Shown: positions 44,301 to 52,393 of the stretch, one piece after another | Position numbering within the stretch: position 1 is the stretch's first letter | How the letters are laid out: each line of letters opens with the position of its first letter | Made by a program: the position numbers and the translations under genes | From: an uncultured Microcaldota archaeon | GTDB lineage: Archaea > Micrarchaeota > Micrarchaeia > Anstonellales > Bilamarchaeaceae | Assembly (NCBI GenBank): GCA_903835385.1 | Contig: CAILMQ010000047.1 | Span: 1-58,099 of the forward strand | DNA length: 58,099 bases | Reading direction: 5' to 3' | Notes under the pieces: generated by a model | What the model was told of the DNA's origin: nothing | Seen by the model: the letters and a program-made list of their open reading frames with translations, nothing else | The model's database searches: none

Positions 44301-46176
44301 CGTCTCGGGGTCGACCCTGCCCGAGATCAAGACGTACGGCTGGTGCGAGCCGTGCACGCTCGCCACCCTTGCCTACCAGAACATAACTGCGGGCAACACC
44401 GTGAAGATTCCCAAGTCCACACTGAAGCTAGAGCCAGGTTTCACGCCGAACCCCAGCAACATCTATCCATCCAACGGCACCCCGATATGCAACTTCCTGA
44501 ACGTCTTCCAAGGCGTAAAAACCTCCTGCAGCAGCACGGCCATAAGCGACATCGGCGATTACAGCGACCTGTTCATTTCTTACTGGGGCAGCGCGACCGA
44601 AGTCACGCCCGAAGGGGTTCCCAGGACCAACCAGGACGCAGCCCTTCTCAAGGAGCGCATGGGCAACTACCTCAAGTCAGGCATAATGCCTGTGATGGAC
44701 ATCTCGGACAAAAGCAACTGGAACCTCTCCGCGCCCTACATCACGGAAACATTCGTGGATTCGTCCGGCTCCACGCAGCAGCTGAGCAAATACACGGAGT
44801 ACGATTTCCAGCGCCTGTTTGGCAATAATGGCGCCATGGTCGTGATAGTGGACACTTTCAATTACTCCTCGCCCTCCATTTCCGTAAAAAGGATATTGAA
44901 CAGGACCGCGCTGGTGAGGGCGAGCTGCTCCAGGTGCCTGACCGCGGCCAGGGTATATGGCACCGAGTCGGGCTTTTATATCTATAACGACAGCCTGAAG
45001 CAGATGTTCGGCCCGGGCTCGGACCCGAGGCTGAAGCTTAACGTGGACATGATTGTGACCGATTACGACGCTTCGAAGTTCGGCGTTTTGGAGTATTCGG
45101 CCTCAAGCCCGGCCATAAACAAAATCCAGACACTGTCGCAGGGGTTCCTCGGCTCCAGGTTCGGAAGCGCGCTCCAGTCAGGGTACGTGTCGCGCATGCT
45201 CGGAACAACCACGTTCCAGGACAGGATTTCATACGTGCTGGAGGACATGGAGGGCTACGGGCACGCATCGCTGAGTTACAGTAAGCCCGTAATCATAACA
45301 GACTTCTCTGTCAACAACGACGTATTCTGGAACGACGCCACCCAGGAGCCGCTCTTCAGCGCCATAATAGCCAACGAGGACCAGCTGGTGAAATCCGGCA
45401 TCATCGGCATAATATACCAGCCGGTCCGCTTCACCGCCGCGGGCGGGCCGAATAACGGCCTTGTGAACGCCTCATCCCCGTTCCTTATGGCAGCAGTCGC
45501 GAGCGTCGGAGTGGGGTTGGCGGGTTTCACCTCGGGAATCGTCGTGAACCCGGAGGTGTCGCCAACGCTCGGAGTCAAAACGCAGAAATTCTGCGCCCTT
45601 GAGAACGCCGTGAACAGGATGGCAGGCACCAACCCATACGCGACTTTCGTCCAGGTGTACGACCTGCCTTCCGTGAACTGCACGCTCTGTTCGTCCACGG
45701 AAAAATCCCAGGGGCTCTGCGACCGGAAGTGCGACAACGGCGCCTGGTGCACGATGCCGGTTGCTGGCGCGGCCCTGAGCGACTACAAGTGCCCCGACGA
45801 CACCATTGCCGGCGCATGCACGCTCTGCAACCAGACGAACAAGGTATACAACTGCGTCAAGACATTCGGCAATGGAAGCATAATCCCCCAAACTCCCGTG
45901 CCATCCACGGTCATAAGCACGGACGCATTCCAGGACGTCATCGGAGGCATTTCCAAGCCCGACAAGTGCTGCCTGACAGACGCGACAGGGCAGAACTACA
46001 CGTACTTCAAGAAAATGTACTACACCTCGGTGACGGCTCCGGCGGTGTTTTCCAGGACAGGGGACCAGAACCAGGACTGCGGCATAGGCACGGGCAAGTC
46101 CCTCACTGACATAGGCGGGTTCTGCGGCATAAACCTGCCGGTGCAGAACTTCGACATAGACTGCAAGGCGGCATGA
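41341..46176 (+). CDS. Giant Cys-rich lipoprotein (1611 aa)
   Basis: The N-terminus is a signal peptide ending in a lipobox, LLSAGC, so the protein is probably lipid-anchored outside the cell at Cys28. Residues about 550-715 hold three copies of a Cys module: C-x3-C, a C about 6 on, then DYC or AYC followed by NAR/TAR (nucleotides about 42990-43090, 43145-43235 and 43370-43480). A later part (about 1080-1430) has alternating beta strands and helices (PVMDISD, IVTDYDASKFG, KPVIITDFS, GIIGIIYQPVRF) that recall a TIM-barrel glycosidase-like fold; this is weak inference. The C-terminus is again Cys-rich. It begins 3 nt after paralogue 6 and is likely a partner or surface cap of that membrane complex. 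Confidence 0.72.
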   Translation: MKPAASAARIILAIPLAVAFFMLLSAGCIEKSKALGCCVLTNATNPPYKCLWFNMSNDRFVDLYSKTKFCDQGTQMCNVTSLDPANPNIQLEIPFCTDDTITQCIKPDCLAMVCGDFTYKPKVAPGVATAEDAADTAPANDTKETTQALYNGQCRFLPMDSKLKITMKTSKSAINDFRFGIGKDFDEYDYYHYYFPVSDRLCMTNPTGSIDRYMNYLQPGTGGVPVPYDPKTSLTGSCTTDASAAPPASFAPTPASASLPLIRDSKSYAYQDYADFAWTVTSKGWSTSMGFNLSGYYEDLGRSFYRTTLSTAYVDKFYSDATARAPFECDQSKYECLSGRCANDFYNRGVNLVTRADGTAEDPMVTDCKSIKTTTGQSMVVCYPTISANNNGGTANLQYAKVTYRTLDNLEPTDDYSHDDLKLGSTDYHNPGRAQIDYLLNPWGGVAFGFNGNSGAIGGSLFYLGPGTAVTMLPKDFNYTWMDTTGAYPPAAQIAFFDNPNVQFNGEQIIGYAVMDDGELYKTYFGQNCLLNNYYSNPRYSYNPKTPVSEADCEADCTGSSYCTAAHQSDCHDYCTARVNERTGLTDYAYVPTPGTATSMDNCIKECNSTAFCGPANTSNCQDYCNARLMTVDTGNAKNYSYTDTSYVGKTAQGSCPTSSSICLTLPTDDYNHAIAACASACNDTSVCGPDSNVDASGYSYAGRCYAYCNARVSRDAQGLIALKEPEPETPCQYGSSLTAINDDATPAPACTYTKTAVTLNAPDPAAPCTYTVKYSQTPNPTYTNKGAYKETSDFIEVQLSAYSYGTLGDQAGTYSKGGPPGSANGGLEDAQNMNNPDDLANYQRLIYAFEPLFNDTLDGYSSSAGWEDKCSPWNSVDVNDMLFAAMPWVPMYKKYLSNGEHLVLNAPALNFFRQDNVFGQDTSTTPLISGNNICDLEMVSAKYTGIGQGARDWIPIDYQALLPNTIYLLKGTTDAQGNIKIGKCNVVSGSTLPEIKTYGWCEPCTLATLAYQNITAGNTVKIPKSTLKLEPGFTPNPSNIYPSNGTPICNFLNVFQGVKTSCSSTAISDIGDYSDLFISYWGSATEVTPEGVPRTNQDAALLKERMGNYLKSGIMPVMDISDKSNWNLSAPYITETFVDSSGSTQQLSKYTEYDFQRLFGNNGAMVVIVDTFNYSSPSISVKRILNRTALVRASCSRCLTAARVYGTESGFYIYNDSLKQMFGPGSDPRLKLNVDMIVTDYDASKFGVLEYSASSPAINKIQTLSQGFLGSRFGSALQSGYVSRMLGTTTFQDRISYVLEDMEGYGHASLSYSKPVIITDFSVNNDVFWNDATQEPLFSAIIANEDQLVKSGIIGIIYQPVRFTAAGGPNNGLVNASSPFLMAAVASVGVGLAGFTSGIVVNPEVSPTLGVKTQKFCALENAVNRMAGTNPYATFVQVYDLPSVNCTLCSSTEKSQGLCDRKCDNGAWCTMPVAGAALSDYKCPDDTIAGACTLCNQTNKVYNCVKTFGNGSIIPQTPVPSTVISTDAFQDVIGGISKPDKCCLTDATGQNYTYFKKMYYTSVTAPAVFSRTGDQNQDCGIGTGKSLTDIGGFCGINLPVQNFDIDCKAA

Positions 46177-46197
46177 AGCGACTGGCCGGGTGTATGC

Positions 46198-46539
46198 ATG
46201 GGCATTCTTCAGATGTTCAAGGACGCGCTGCGCGGCGGCCCGGGCGGCGCGGGGGCAAAAGGCCAGTCGCAGAAATGCCCGAACTGCGGGGACCCGGTCA
46301 CGCTGGACATGGAACGCTGCCCCAAATGCGGGACGCACATAAAGAGCATGTTCAGGAGGAAGTGCCCGAACTGCGGCTCCCTCAACGAGCTGGACGCGCC
46401 AGCGTGCGTGAAGTGCAAATACAGCTTCGAGGCGGAATTGGAAAGGGCTAAAAGGACTTATTACGTATGTCCCATATGCGGGTACAGGAGCGAGGCCTTC
46501 CTCACGCAGTGCCCGGCATGCAATACGAAATTCATGTGA
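46198..46539 (+). CDS. Triple zinc-ribbon protein
   Basis: The 113-residue cytosolic protein consists almost entirely of three CxxC...CxxC zinc ribbons: CPNC/CPKC (about 29-48), CPNC/CVKC (about 59-79) and CPIC/CPAC (about 93-110). A charged helix separates the second and third. Such ribbons mediate protein or nucleic-acid contacts. It lies 21 nt after the giant lipoprotein in the same operon. Confidence 0.75.
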   Translation: MGILQMFKDALRGGPGGAGAKGQSQKCPNCGDPVTLDMERCPKCGTHIKSMFRRKCPNCGSLNELDAPACVKCKYSFEAELERAKRTYYVCPICGYRSEAFLTQCPACNTKFM

Positions 46540-46578
46540 ATGGGTTGCGGGATAAGGGGAAATCGGCGGGTAGGGGAG

Positions 46579-47145
46579 ATGTCAGAGACATTTGCAATGA
46601 AGCAGGAGGAGAAAAAGAAGGAGGACCAGAAGAAGAAATTCCTCTACCTGCTCGACGAGGACCAGGTGGAGGTCAAGCGCCTGGCCAGGGAGGACCTGGA
46701 GGAGTGCGTGAAGGTCATGCGCAAGTGCGCCTTCGACGTCACGGAAGCCGAAGTGGCCGGCATAATCGATTATAAGACGTCCTTCGGCTGCTGCGTCAAC
46801 CGCATGCTCATCGGCGTGGGCCTTTCATGGCCCGCGGTGTACGACCCCGAGAGGCGCACGGTGAGGGGCGGGGAGCAGACGAACGCGATATACCTGGAGG
46901 ACCCGGCGGTCCTCCTCTCTTTCGAAGGCAGGGACATAAGGCGCATCCTGCTGCGGCAGAGGGAGGAGGATGCGAAAGCAGCGGGCAAATCCTATGCCGT
47001 CGCCTACCTCTACGAGGACCTGCCCGGCGGCAGCATCGTGGATTCCATAAAAGGGGCCGGCTCCCAGCTCGGCAAGCTCTACCTTTCGGAGGAGTACGAG
47101 TTCTTCAAGACCGACAAGGGCATACTCACGGTTAAAAAACTGTGA
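46579..47145 (+). CDS. GNAT-like protein, last gene of the operon
   Basis: The 188-residue protein starts with a Lys-rich helix, then VKRLAREDLEECVKVMRKCAFD. That beginning is reminiscent of GNAT acetyltransferases, as are the later helix GRDIRRILLRQREEDAKAAGKSY and the final strand EYEFFKTDKGILTVKKL. The canonical acetyl-CoA Q/RxxGxG/A loop is not clear, so catalysis is uncertain. ATG 46579 is chosen; an upstream in-frame ATG at 46540 directly follows the zinc-ribbon stop and adds 13 unlike residues. Confidence 0.5.
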   Translation: MSETFAMKQEEKKKEDQKKKFLYLLDEDQVEVKRLAREDLEECVKVMRKCAFDVTEAEVAGIIDYKTSFGCCVNRMLIGVGLSWPAVYDPERRTVRGGEQTNAIYLEDPAVLLSFEGRDIRRILLRQREEDAKAAGKSYAVAYLYEDLPGGSIVDSIKGAGSQLGKLYLSEEYEFFKTDKGILTVKKL

Positions 47146-47208
47146 CTGATTCGCTTCGCCAATCGCGGCAACGAAACACCGCCCGCTCTCGCGCGCTCAA
47201 CGCGCCCG

Positions 47209-47254
47209 TTTTATTTTTTATCTTGTTTGTTTTTTGTTTTGTTTTTGTTTTTTG
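47209..47254 (+). terminator. Oligo-T terminator region
   Basis: A 46-nt stretch with repeated T4-T6 runs follows the operon end, preceded by GCGCG-ctcaa-CGCGC. Runs of T are the intrinsic termination signal of archaeal RNA polymerase. Confidence 0.6.
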
Positions 47255-47312
47255 AACTTAACCGGATGCGCTTTCGGAAACCTTTATTTATGCAGCGTCC
47301 TATTATTCCGTT

Positions 47313-49091
47313 ATGAACGCCCGCATCCCCATTCTTATCTTCCTGCTGTTCTCCTTCATCGCCTGCGGCATCTCCCACGGGGCGCAATGCAACGGAAGCG
47401 CGAGCATGCTCGTGCCCGCGGTGGTGGGCGACGGCTCGGGCGCGATTAACATTTCGCTAAGGCTCGTGCCGGGGAACGGAGGGACGTACCTTTCCGCCTA
47501 CCCGCAAACGGGCACCAGCACCCAGCAGTCGGCGCAGGACGCGGCCGCCTACGCCTTTGAAAAGGCGGGCGTGTCGGGCTGCGACGCGATTGTCACGATA
47601 GATTCCGGCTCGGCGAGCTACGTGGAGGGCCCGAGCGCTGGCGCGGCGATGGCGGTTCTCGCCTACGGCGCCGCGACCGGCCTGGCCCCGAGGCAGGACG
47701 CCATGATGACCGGTGCGGTGGACCGGCTGGGGAACGTAGGGCCCGTGGGCGGGCTATACGAGAAATCCCTGGCAGCCGCCGCATCCGGAGCCAGGTATTT
47801 CCTGACCCCGAAGAACACCTTCTTCGACATCCTCCTGCTGAGGAACGCGAATTCATCCTACGGGCTCCAGGTGGTGGAGGCGCAGACCATGGATGACGCG
47901 ATAGGATTCATGCTTCTCAACAAATCCCTGCCCGCGCCCTCCCTTGAACGCAAGCCCGACCCGGTTCCGGACGTGCCGCAATACGCCGCATCCGGCCCGT
48001 CCGGATTTTCCAGCGTGGCGGCCGGCATGATATCCCTGGAGAACCGCACGGTGCAGGGCCTTCCCGTTGCGGACAACGACTCGGCTTCAATAGCCGCGTA
48101 CTACTCCTCCGAGGCGGCCAGGCAGGAGCAAATCCTTGGCAAGGGCTACACGTTCACCGCGGCCAACGAGGCGTTCATGGGCTACATAGAGGCGTCCACG
48201 GTGGCCGCCATGGTTTCCCAGGATTCCGACCTCAAGGCGAAACAGGCGTCCGTGGCCCGCTGCATCGCATCGCTCCCCGAGAGCCCCAAGACCGACTCGA
48301 ACTTCGAATGGCTGGTGGGCGCGGACGTGCGCAAATCCTGGGCCTCTAACCGCCTGAACTCCACGGACATCGCCCAGGCCGACACGCTGGAGGCCAAATA
48401 TGTCTCCTATAACGACCTGATGTACGCGGACGCGTGGTGCTCCGTGTCCGGCCTGCTGCGCGATGCGGCGGGAAGCGAAGGCACGGAGCTGGACGAATCC
48501 GCGTGGAAAGGGATTGCGGCAGAACGGCTCGCGGAAGCCGGGAAAATCAGCGGGCTGGACGAGGACCTCCAGGAGCACCTCGACTCGGCCAGGCTCTCGT
48601 TCGATGAAGGCAGGTACGGCGCGGCGCTGTTCGACTGCACATATGCGATTGAAACTTCCAAAGCTGATGCCGACATGGCCGCCACGGGCCCCGGCGTCAT
48701 CCAATCCGAAGTGCAGGGCATGCTTGCCGAGAACAGGACATCGCTCTGGGGCTCCGTCTACCGCTCGCACGCAGCCTGGCTCGCGGCCCAGAACGACACG
48801 TCCCTCGTGCCATCGGCGTTCAGCGCGTTGCGCTACGCCCGCGGCCTGGACGCGGTTGTTGCGCAGATGGCGGCAGCAGCCCGCCCGGCCGCGGTCCGGC
48901 CGCAGGAAGCCCCGTCCTGGCAGCCGCCGGACACGTCGAAAATCCTCGTCGTGGTGTCAATGTTTTTAATAATAATCGTGCTATTCTACATGTCAGTCAG
49001 GAAAGCCTACGACCAAGGGTTATCAGATGGCGCCAAGCGTGGAACTAAAGGACCTCGTTACGTTTCTCGAATTAAGCAAAAGCAGGGCTGA
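47313..49091 (+). CDS. Secreted, membrane-anchored Lon-type (S16) protease
   Basis: This 592-residue protein has a signal peptide (1-23) and a Lon proteolytic domain (about 40-200) without any ATPase. The catalytic Ser108 is in EGPSAGAAM and Lys151 in GGLYEKS; their spacing of 43 equals that of E. coli Lon (Ser679/Lys722). A helical repeat-like region (about 230-530) and a C-terminal membrane helix (about 550-570) follow. It is probably an ATP-independent protease facing outside. TTTATTTA at 47283-47290 and ATG 47313 give a leaderless transcript. Its 3' end overlaps the next frame by 65 nt. Confidence 0.82.
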   Translation: MNARIPILIFLLFSFIACGISHGAQCNGSASMLVPAVVGDGSGAINISLRLVPGNGGTYLSAYPQTGTSTQQSAQDAAAYAFEKAGVSGCDAIVTIDSGSASYVEGPSAGAAMAVLAYGAATGLAPRQDAMMTGAVDRLGNVGPVGGLYEKSLAAAASGARYFLTPKNTFFDILLLRNANSSYGLQVVEAQTMDDAIGFMLLNKSLPAPSLERKPDPVPDVPQYAASGPSGFSSVAAGMISLENRTVQGLPVADNDSASIAAYYSSEAARQEQILGKGYTFTAANEAFMGYIEASTVAAMVSQDSDLKAKQASVARCIASLPESPKTDSNFEWLVGADVRKSWASNRLNSTDIAQADTLEAKYVSYNDLMYADAWCSVSGLLRDAAGSEGTELDESAWKGIAAERLAEAGKISGLDEDLQEHLDSARLSFDEGRYGAALFDCTYAIETSKADADMAATGPGVIQSEVQGMLAENRTSLWGSVYRSHAAWLAAQNDTSLVPSAFSALRYARGLDAVVAQMAAAARPAAVRPQEAPSWQPPDTSKILVVVSMFLIIIVLFYMSVRKAYDQGLSDGAKRGTKGPRYVSRIKQKQG

Positions 49092-49842
49092 GCTCTCATT
49101 CAAGCTCGATGTCCAGAAATCCGCTGGAATCGATGCAGCCACGCTCGGGCAGGCCGAGGCGAACCTGCGCTCTGTCCAGGCGCAGCTTGATGCGCTTTCA
49201 GCGAAAATGGATGCTGTCGGAGTGAAGTTCGCCATGCCCAATGAGCATGAAATCGCCAGGCTCAACAGCCTGCTCTGTGCCTACTCTCCAAAAGAACTGG
49301 CCGAATGCATAGCGAAGCAGGCGGGCGGCAGCTACGGCATCCTGTCCAGCCGCGGAGCGCTGCTGAAGCGGAATTACGGGGAGCGGGAGAGCATCGCGCA
49401 GCTCGCGCTCCTTCTCGCAAGGCTCCAGAAGGATGTGCGGGATTCGCTCGCGGAACAGGTGCGCAAAGGTAAACTCGATGCGCCCGTGCCAATACTCAAG
49501 GGCGAGGAGCCCCTTGGCAGAGAGATTGCGCTTGTTTTGGGAAGGCTGGGCATGCCGGCCGAGGTGAACGGCGGCTCGCTCGTGAGCGCGCAGAGCCATC
49601 CGGAGGTCCCGGTCCAGCTCCAGAACCGCAGGGTCTGGGTTACGCCCGAAGTCAGGGACAGGCTGAGCGAGAACATGAGGCTCATAGCAGACATCTCGCC
49701 CCGGATACAGGTGAAGAACGCGGTGCGGTACGTGAAGATTTTCAGCGATGACGAGGAAAAGGAGTTCGCCGCGATACAGAACGAGTACCTGCGGCTTCTC
49801 AAGGAACAGGACGCGCTGCTCAAGCCGTCCGCCGCGGAATAG
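49027..49842 (+). CDS. Coiled-coil/helical protein of unknown function
   Basis: The 271-residue protein is soluble. An N-terminal coiled coil (LRSVQAQLDALSAKM) precedes a mixed domain, and a C-terminal helix is KEFAAIQNEYLRLLKEQDAL. No known family is recognised. The ATG at 49027 overlaps the S16 protease gene by 65 nt in another frame. The overlapped residues (VELKDLVTFLELSKSRAEL) look like real helix, so the overlap is kept. An internal start is the alternative. Confidence 0.6.
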   Translation: MAPSVELKDLVTFLELSKSRAELSFKLDVQKSAGIDAATLGQAEANLRSVQAQLDALSAKMDAVGVKFAMPNEHEIARLNSLLCAYSPKELAECIAKQAGGSYGILSSRGALLKRNYGERESIAQLALLLARLQKDVRDSLAEQVRKGKLDAPVPILKGEEPLGREIALVLGRLGMPAEVNGGSLVSAQSHPEVPVQLQNRRVWVTPEVRDRLSENMRLIADISPRIQVKNAVRYVKIFSDDEEKEFAAIQNEYLRLLKEQDALLKPSAAE

Positions 49843-49857
49843 CCGCCATCCGCGCCC

Positions 49858-51435
49858 TCATTGCCGTATCCGTTTCGCCATGTAAGCGCCCTGGAGCCGG
49901 TACCCCCTTTTCCTGTAGTACTCCCTCACCCCGATTCCGCTTATCACCATAATTTTTTTCATATCAAACCGCTTGCCCGCGATTCGCTCGGCTTCGGCGA
50001 GCAGGCCCGTGCCAATGCCCCTATGCTGTACCCGGCCCCCCTGCCCGAGCAGCGCTTCCGTCCCGTAAACATGGAGCTCGCGCACGAGCGCGGTCCTGTC
50101 GCCTATTTCCTTGCGGAATGGCCTGTTCGGGAGGCGCAGGCGCAAAAAGCCCGCGAGCGCCGCATCTTCGTTTTCGTATGACAGGAAGATTTCTTTTCCA
50201 GCGCTCGCCCCGTACTCGATTTTTTTTATTTTGAACTCCTTGTTCCCAATGGCTGCATCCCCCATCTCCCGCATCCTGATCTCCCGCGATTGGATTTTCT
50301 TGTCCCTCACCCTTTCCTCCACGAGCTGGCGGAGGTTGCTGTTTTTCACTCCCGCCGCTATGAGGCCCGCGGGTATGTCCCGCTGGATGCGCATCACCCG
50401 CACATAGGCGGGCACATGGCGATAGAATTCCGAGATGGTCCCGGCCGCCTTTTCGGTGTCATAGGGCTCGTAATCCCCATCCAGCATCATCCTCTCAAGC
50501 CCGGTTCCGCTCATGACCAGCGCAGGATAGATTTTCAGCATGTCCGGCCTGAACCTCTGGTCCGAGAACAGGCGCTTCACCATGGCGATGTCCTTTTTGG
50601 GGTTTGAGCCTGGCAGCCCGGGCATGATGTGGTAGAGGACCTTGAACGCGCTGTCCTTGAGCAGTGCCGTGGCCCGTACCACGTCTTCGGTTTTGTGCCC
50701 CCGGTTTATCAGCCGGTATATCGCGTCGTCAGGGTGCTGCACCCCCAGCTCCACGCGAGTCGCCCCGAAACTCAGCATTTCGTTGATTTCGCGCTCGCCA
50801 CAAACATCCGGCCGCGTCTCGATTGTCAGCCCGACCGCCCGATTGCGGGCGCGCTCATTTATTTTTTGCGCCTGTGCAAGCGTCCCGCCCCTCCTGCTGT
50901 TGAGCCCGTCATAAATCCCCTTCACGAACGAGCGCCTGTATGCCGCGGGCGTTCTCAGGAACGTGCCGCCCATGACTATGAGCTCGCATTTGTCCGTCGG
51001 ATGGCCGCATTCGGTGTAGTGCCCCAGCCGGTTCCTGACCTGGCCATAGGCGTCGAAACCCTCCTGCCTCGCCCTGAGCGCGGCAGGCTCGAAGCCGGTG
51101 TAGCTTTTGGCACCGAGCCCGCTGGGGCAGTATATGCAGGAGTAGGGGCAGGAGCCTTCGGGCCTTATCATGACCGCGACCGGGGTCACCCCTGACAGCG
51201 TGCGCATGGGGCGCTTCCGGAGCAGCGGCAGCAGGCGCCCGGTGTCCGGTTTTCGGTGTCCGGCATCCTGCGCCCTGAGCCTTGCGATGAGCTCGCTGTT
51301 CCTTATCATCCTCTTCCCGATGTCAAACCTACCCGCGGCATCCAGCTTGAGGCAGGAGACGTCAATGCCCCTCTTGCCATTCCCTTTCCTGAGCCGGGCT
51401 ATGATGAAATCCATTGCCTGTTCGCGGTCGTCCAT
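49858..51435 (-). CDS. elp3: Elp3 family tRNA uridine modification enzyme
   Basis: Archaeal Elp3 adds a carboxymethyl-type group to C5 of wobble U34. The 525-residue protein has a radical SAM domain with the cluster motif CPYSCIYC (about 97-104). Further radical SAM features are ETRPDVCGEREINEML and ELGVQHPDDAIY. A C-terminal GNAT domain (about 385-525) has HRGIGTGLLAEAE for acetyl-CoA. TTATAAAA at 51467-51474 (minus strand) supports ATG 51435. Confidence 0.93.
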   Translation of the reverse strand: MDDREQAMDFIIARLRKGNGKRGIDVSCLKLDAAGRFDIGKRMIRNSELIARLRAQDAGHRKPDTGRLLPLLRKRPMRTLSGVTPVAVMIRPEGSCPYSCIYCPSGLGAKSYTGFEPAALRARQEGFDAYGQVRNRLGHYTECGHPTDKCELIVMGGTFLRTPAAYRRSFVKGIYDGLNSRRGGTLAQAQKINERARNRAVGLTIETRPDVCGEREINEMLSFGATRVELGVQHPDDAIYRLINRGHKTEDVVRATALLKDSAFKVLYHIMPGLPGSNPKKDIAMVKRLFSDQRFRPDMLKIYPALVMSGTGLERMMLDGDYEPYDTEKAAGTISEFYRHVPAYVRVMRIQRDIPAGLIAAGVKNSNLRQLVEERVRDKKIQSREIRMREMGDAAIGNKEFKIKKIEYGASAGKEIFLSYENEDAALAGFLRLRLPNRPFRKEIGDRTALVRELHVYGTEALLGQGGRVQHRGIGTGLLAEAERIAGKRFDMKKIMVISGIGVREYYRKRGYRLQGAYMAKRIRQ

Positions 51436-51467
51436 GCAGAATCAGGATTATCTTTCCGTGGTCACTT

Positions 51468-52295
51468 TTATAATCCGAATGCCCCTGCCAGCGCCCCCAG
51501 CAGGCCTGAGAGGGCGTATATGGGCGCCTCGAAAACCGGGAAAAGCAGCGTGCCGTGGCTGGTCGCCTTGTAGTCCCCGACCAGGCCGGACTTCACGGAG
51601 AGCGTGACATTCGCCTCCTTGTGTATTATGCCGCTTGAGACCGAGACCACGCTTATGCTTGGCATGTAGGTCTCCTCCTCATTGCCCGCTATCTCGTAGG
51701 GAACCGTCCTGGAGCTCTTTGCCGGCACATAGACCTGTTTGACAAAATCCCACTGCTTCACTCCGCTCGTGTTCACGGTGTAGGTGTCGCTCGCAGAGCC
51801 CCTGTTGGTGATGGTTATCCCGAACTGGGCGGGCTGGCCCGGCCCCACGGTGGCCTGCGTCGGCGAAACGTCCATGTCCAGCACGTTCCAGGTGACGTTT
51901 ATCCTCACCCTGAAGGTGACGTTCCCGAGATTCTCCCCGTTATTCTCATCCGCCACTATCACATCTGCGTAGTATTCGCCTTCGGGGGCGGACTTGTCCG
52001 CGGTTATCTTGACCTGGAGCGGGTTCCCATAGAGCTTGCTCGGCTCCGAGTTCCAGCCTACGGGCAGGGCGGAAACTTCGGCACTGTCGTACTGGCCTCC
52101 GGTGCCATAGATGCCGCCCTCGGTCACAATCGGGTCTATGCGCACATCAAGCGTCTGGCCAGGGCCTATGGTGCCGATGAAAAGCGAGTCGCCGTCGTTT
52201 ATCGTCTGCTCGAGGGGGGCAGTCATCCGCACCGGCACTGCGCATGATAGTGCTGCCAATGCAAAAATCGCCATGAACACGGAACCAGGTCGCAT
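51468..52295 (-). CDS. Secreted Ig-like (NEW3-type) surface protein
   Basis: The 275-residue protein has a signal peptide (MAIFALAALSCAVPV) and two beta-rich segments. The second (SPTQATVGPGQPAQFGITITNRGSASDTYTV, about 150-240) matches the NEW3/COG1470 Ig-like surface domain. The C-terminus is hydrophobic (about 253-275), forming a membrane anchor. ATG 52295 lies 25 nt after CTTTATAATT, so it is leaderless. It probably sits in the cell envelope. Partners are unknown. Confidence 0.7.
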   Translation of the reverse strand: MRPGSVFMAIFALAALSCAVPVRMTAPLEQTINDGDSLFIGTIGPGQTLDVRIDPIVTEGGIYGTGGQYDSAEVSALPVGWNSEPSKLYGNPLQVKITADKSAPEGEYYADVIVADENNGENLGNVTFRVRINVTWNVLDMDVSPTQATVGPGQPAQFGITITNRGSASDTYTVNTSGVKQWDFVKQVYVPAKSSRTVPYEIAGNEEETYMPSISVVSVSSGIIHKEANVTLSVKSGLVGDYKATSHGTLLFPVFEAPIYALSGLLGALAGAFGL

Positions 52296-52393
52296 GTTCC
52301 TGTTTTTACTCTCAAGAATTATAAAGTTGGCGGTTGTTGGCACTTACGTTTTCCCATTAGCCGAAAATCGTTGTTCGCCTCCTGTGTTCAAAA

